Shown here: positions 19,764 to 19,828 of the stretch, piece by piece
Position numbering within the stretch: the first letter of the stretch is position 1
Layout of the letters: each line of letters begins with the position of its first letter
NCBI GenBank assembly: GCA_903933085.1
Contig: CAIZIN010000077.1
Location: forward strand, 1 to 19,828
Length of the DNA stretch: 19,828 nt
Direction: 5' to 3'
Source of the DNA: an uncultured bacterium
GTDB taxonomy: Bacteria > Patescibacteriota > Minisyncoccia > Phycocordibacterales > CAIZIN01
Position numbers and translations under genes: made by a program
The notes under the pieces: model-generated
What the model was told of the DNA's origin: nothing
Databases searched by the model: none
The model's input: only the letters and a program-made list of their open reading frames with translations

Positions 19764-19828
19764 ATTTATACGCTACTGTTTTTGTGGTAGTGGTGGAGGG
19801 CTGTATTTTTATTATTAAATATAAATAC

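Overview
The window looks like a chromosomal segment of a reduced-genome bacterium of the Candidate Phyla Radiation (Patescibacteria, Parcubacteria-like). This is an inference from several things: AT-rich sequence, standard stop codons, an initiation factor IF-2 with almost no N-terminal region, a TlyA-type methyltransferase without an S4 domain, a DUF4446 protein, a PriA-like protein without ATPase motifs, tRNA genes without an encoded CCA end, and many genes whose -10 box sits only 6 to 11 bases before the start codon. No CRISPR array, insertion sequence or rRNA gene is visible.

Layout. Positions 1-730 hold tRNA-Cys (-) and tRNA-Leu (+) plus the first copy of a structured element. Positions 774-3631 (-) are a translation cluster: DUF4446 protein, a small unknown protein, infB and rbfA. 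Positions 3916-8870 (+) carry a cysteine desulfurase, a membrane-anchored trypsin-fold protein lacking its catalytic triad, and ClpB. Around 9000-9250 a second copy of the structured element faces tRNA-Tyr. Positions 9408-12583 (-) carry a TlyA-like methyltransferase, an unknown helical protein with an unusual hairpin leader, DedA and a VanY-type carboxypeptidase. Positions 12717-14214 hold a ZIP gene remnant, an intact ZIP metal transporter and a divergent Fur/Zur-type regulator. After an unknown one-TM protein and about 400 bases of hairpin-rich non-coding DNA comes priA (-), then a stand-alone unknown gene with its own promoter and terminator, then mreB and holB (+). The right end is another structured non-coding segment.

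How parts fit together: the infB-rbfA cluster serves translation initiation and 30S maturation; ClpB serves protein quality control; VanY, DedA and MreB concern the envelope and cell shape; ZIP and the Fur-family regulator form a likely zinc-responsive pair sharing an operator. PriA and HolB are replication factors.

The most interesting parts are non-coding. (1) Two diverged copies of a three-way-junction RNA-like element show compensatory changes in every stem and identical junction sequences. (2) A family of intergenic degenerate 7-base tandem repeats is often arranged as inverted arms around hairpins, and once around a complete gene. (3) A leader has three micro-hairpins with the same TGAAAG loop and different stems. 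(4) Two further segments can fold extensively, one as a pseudoknot. All structural claims come from hand pairing; no folding or database search was run.
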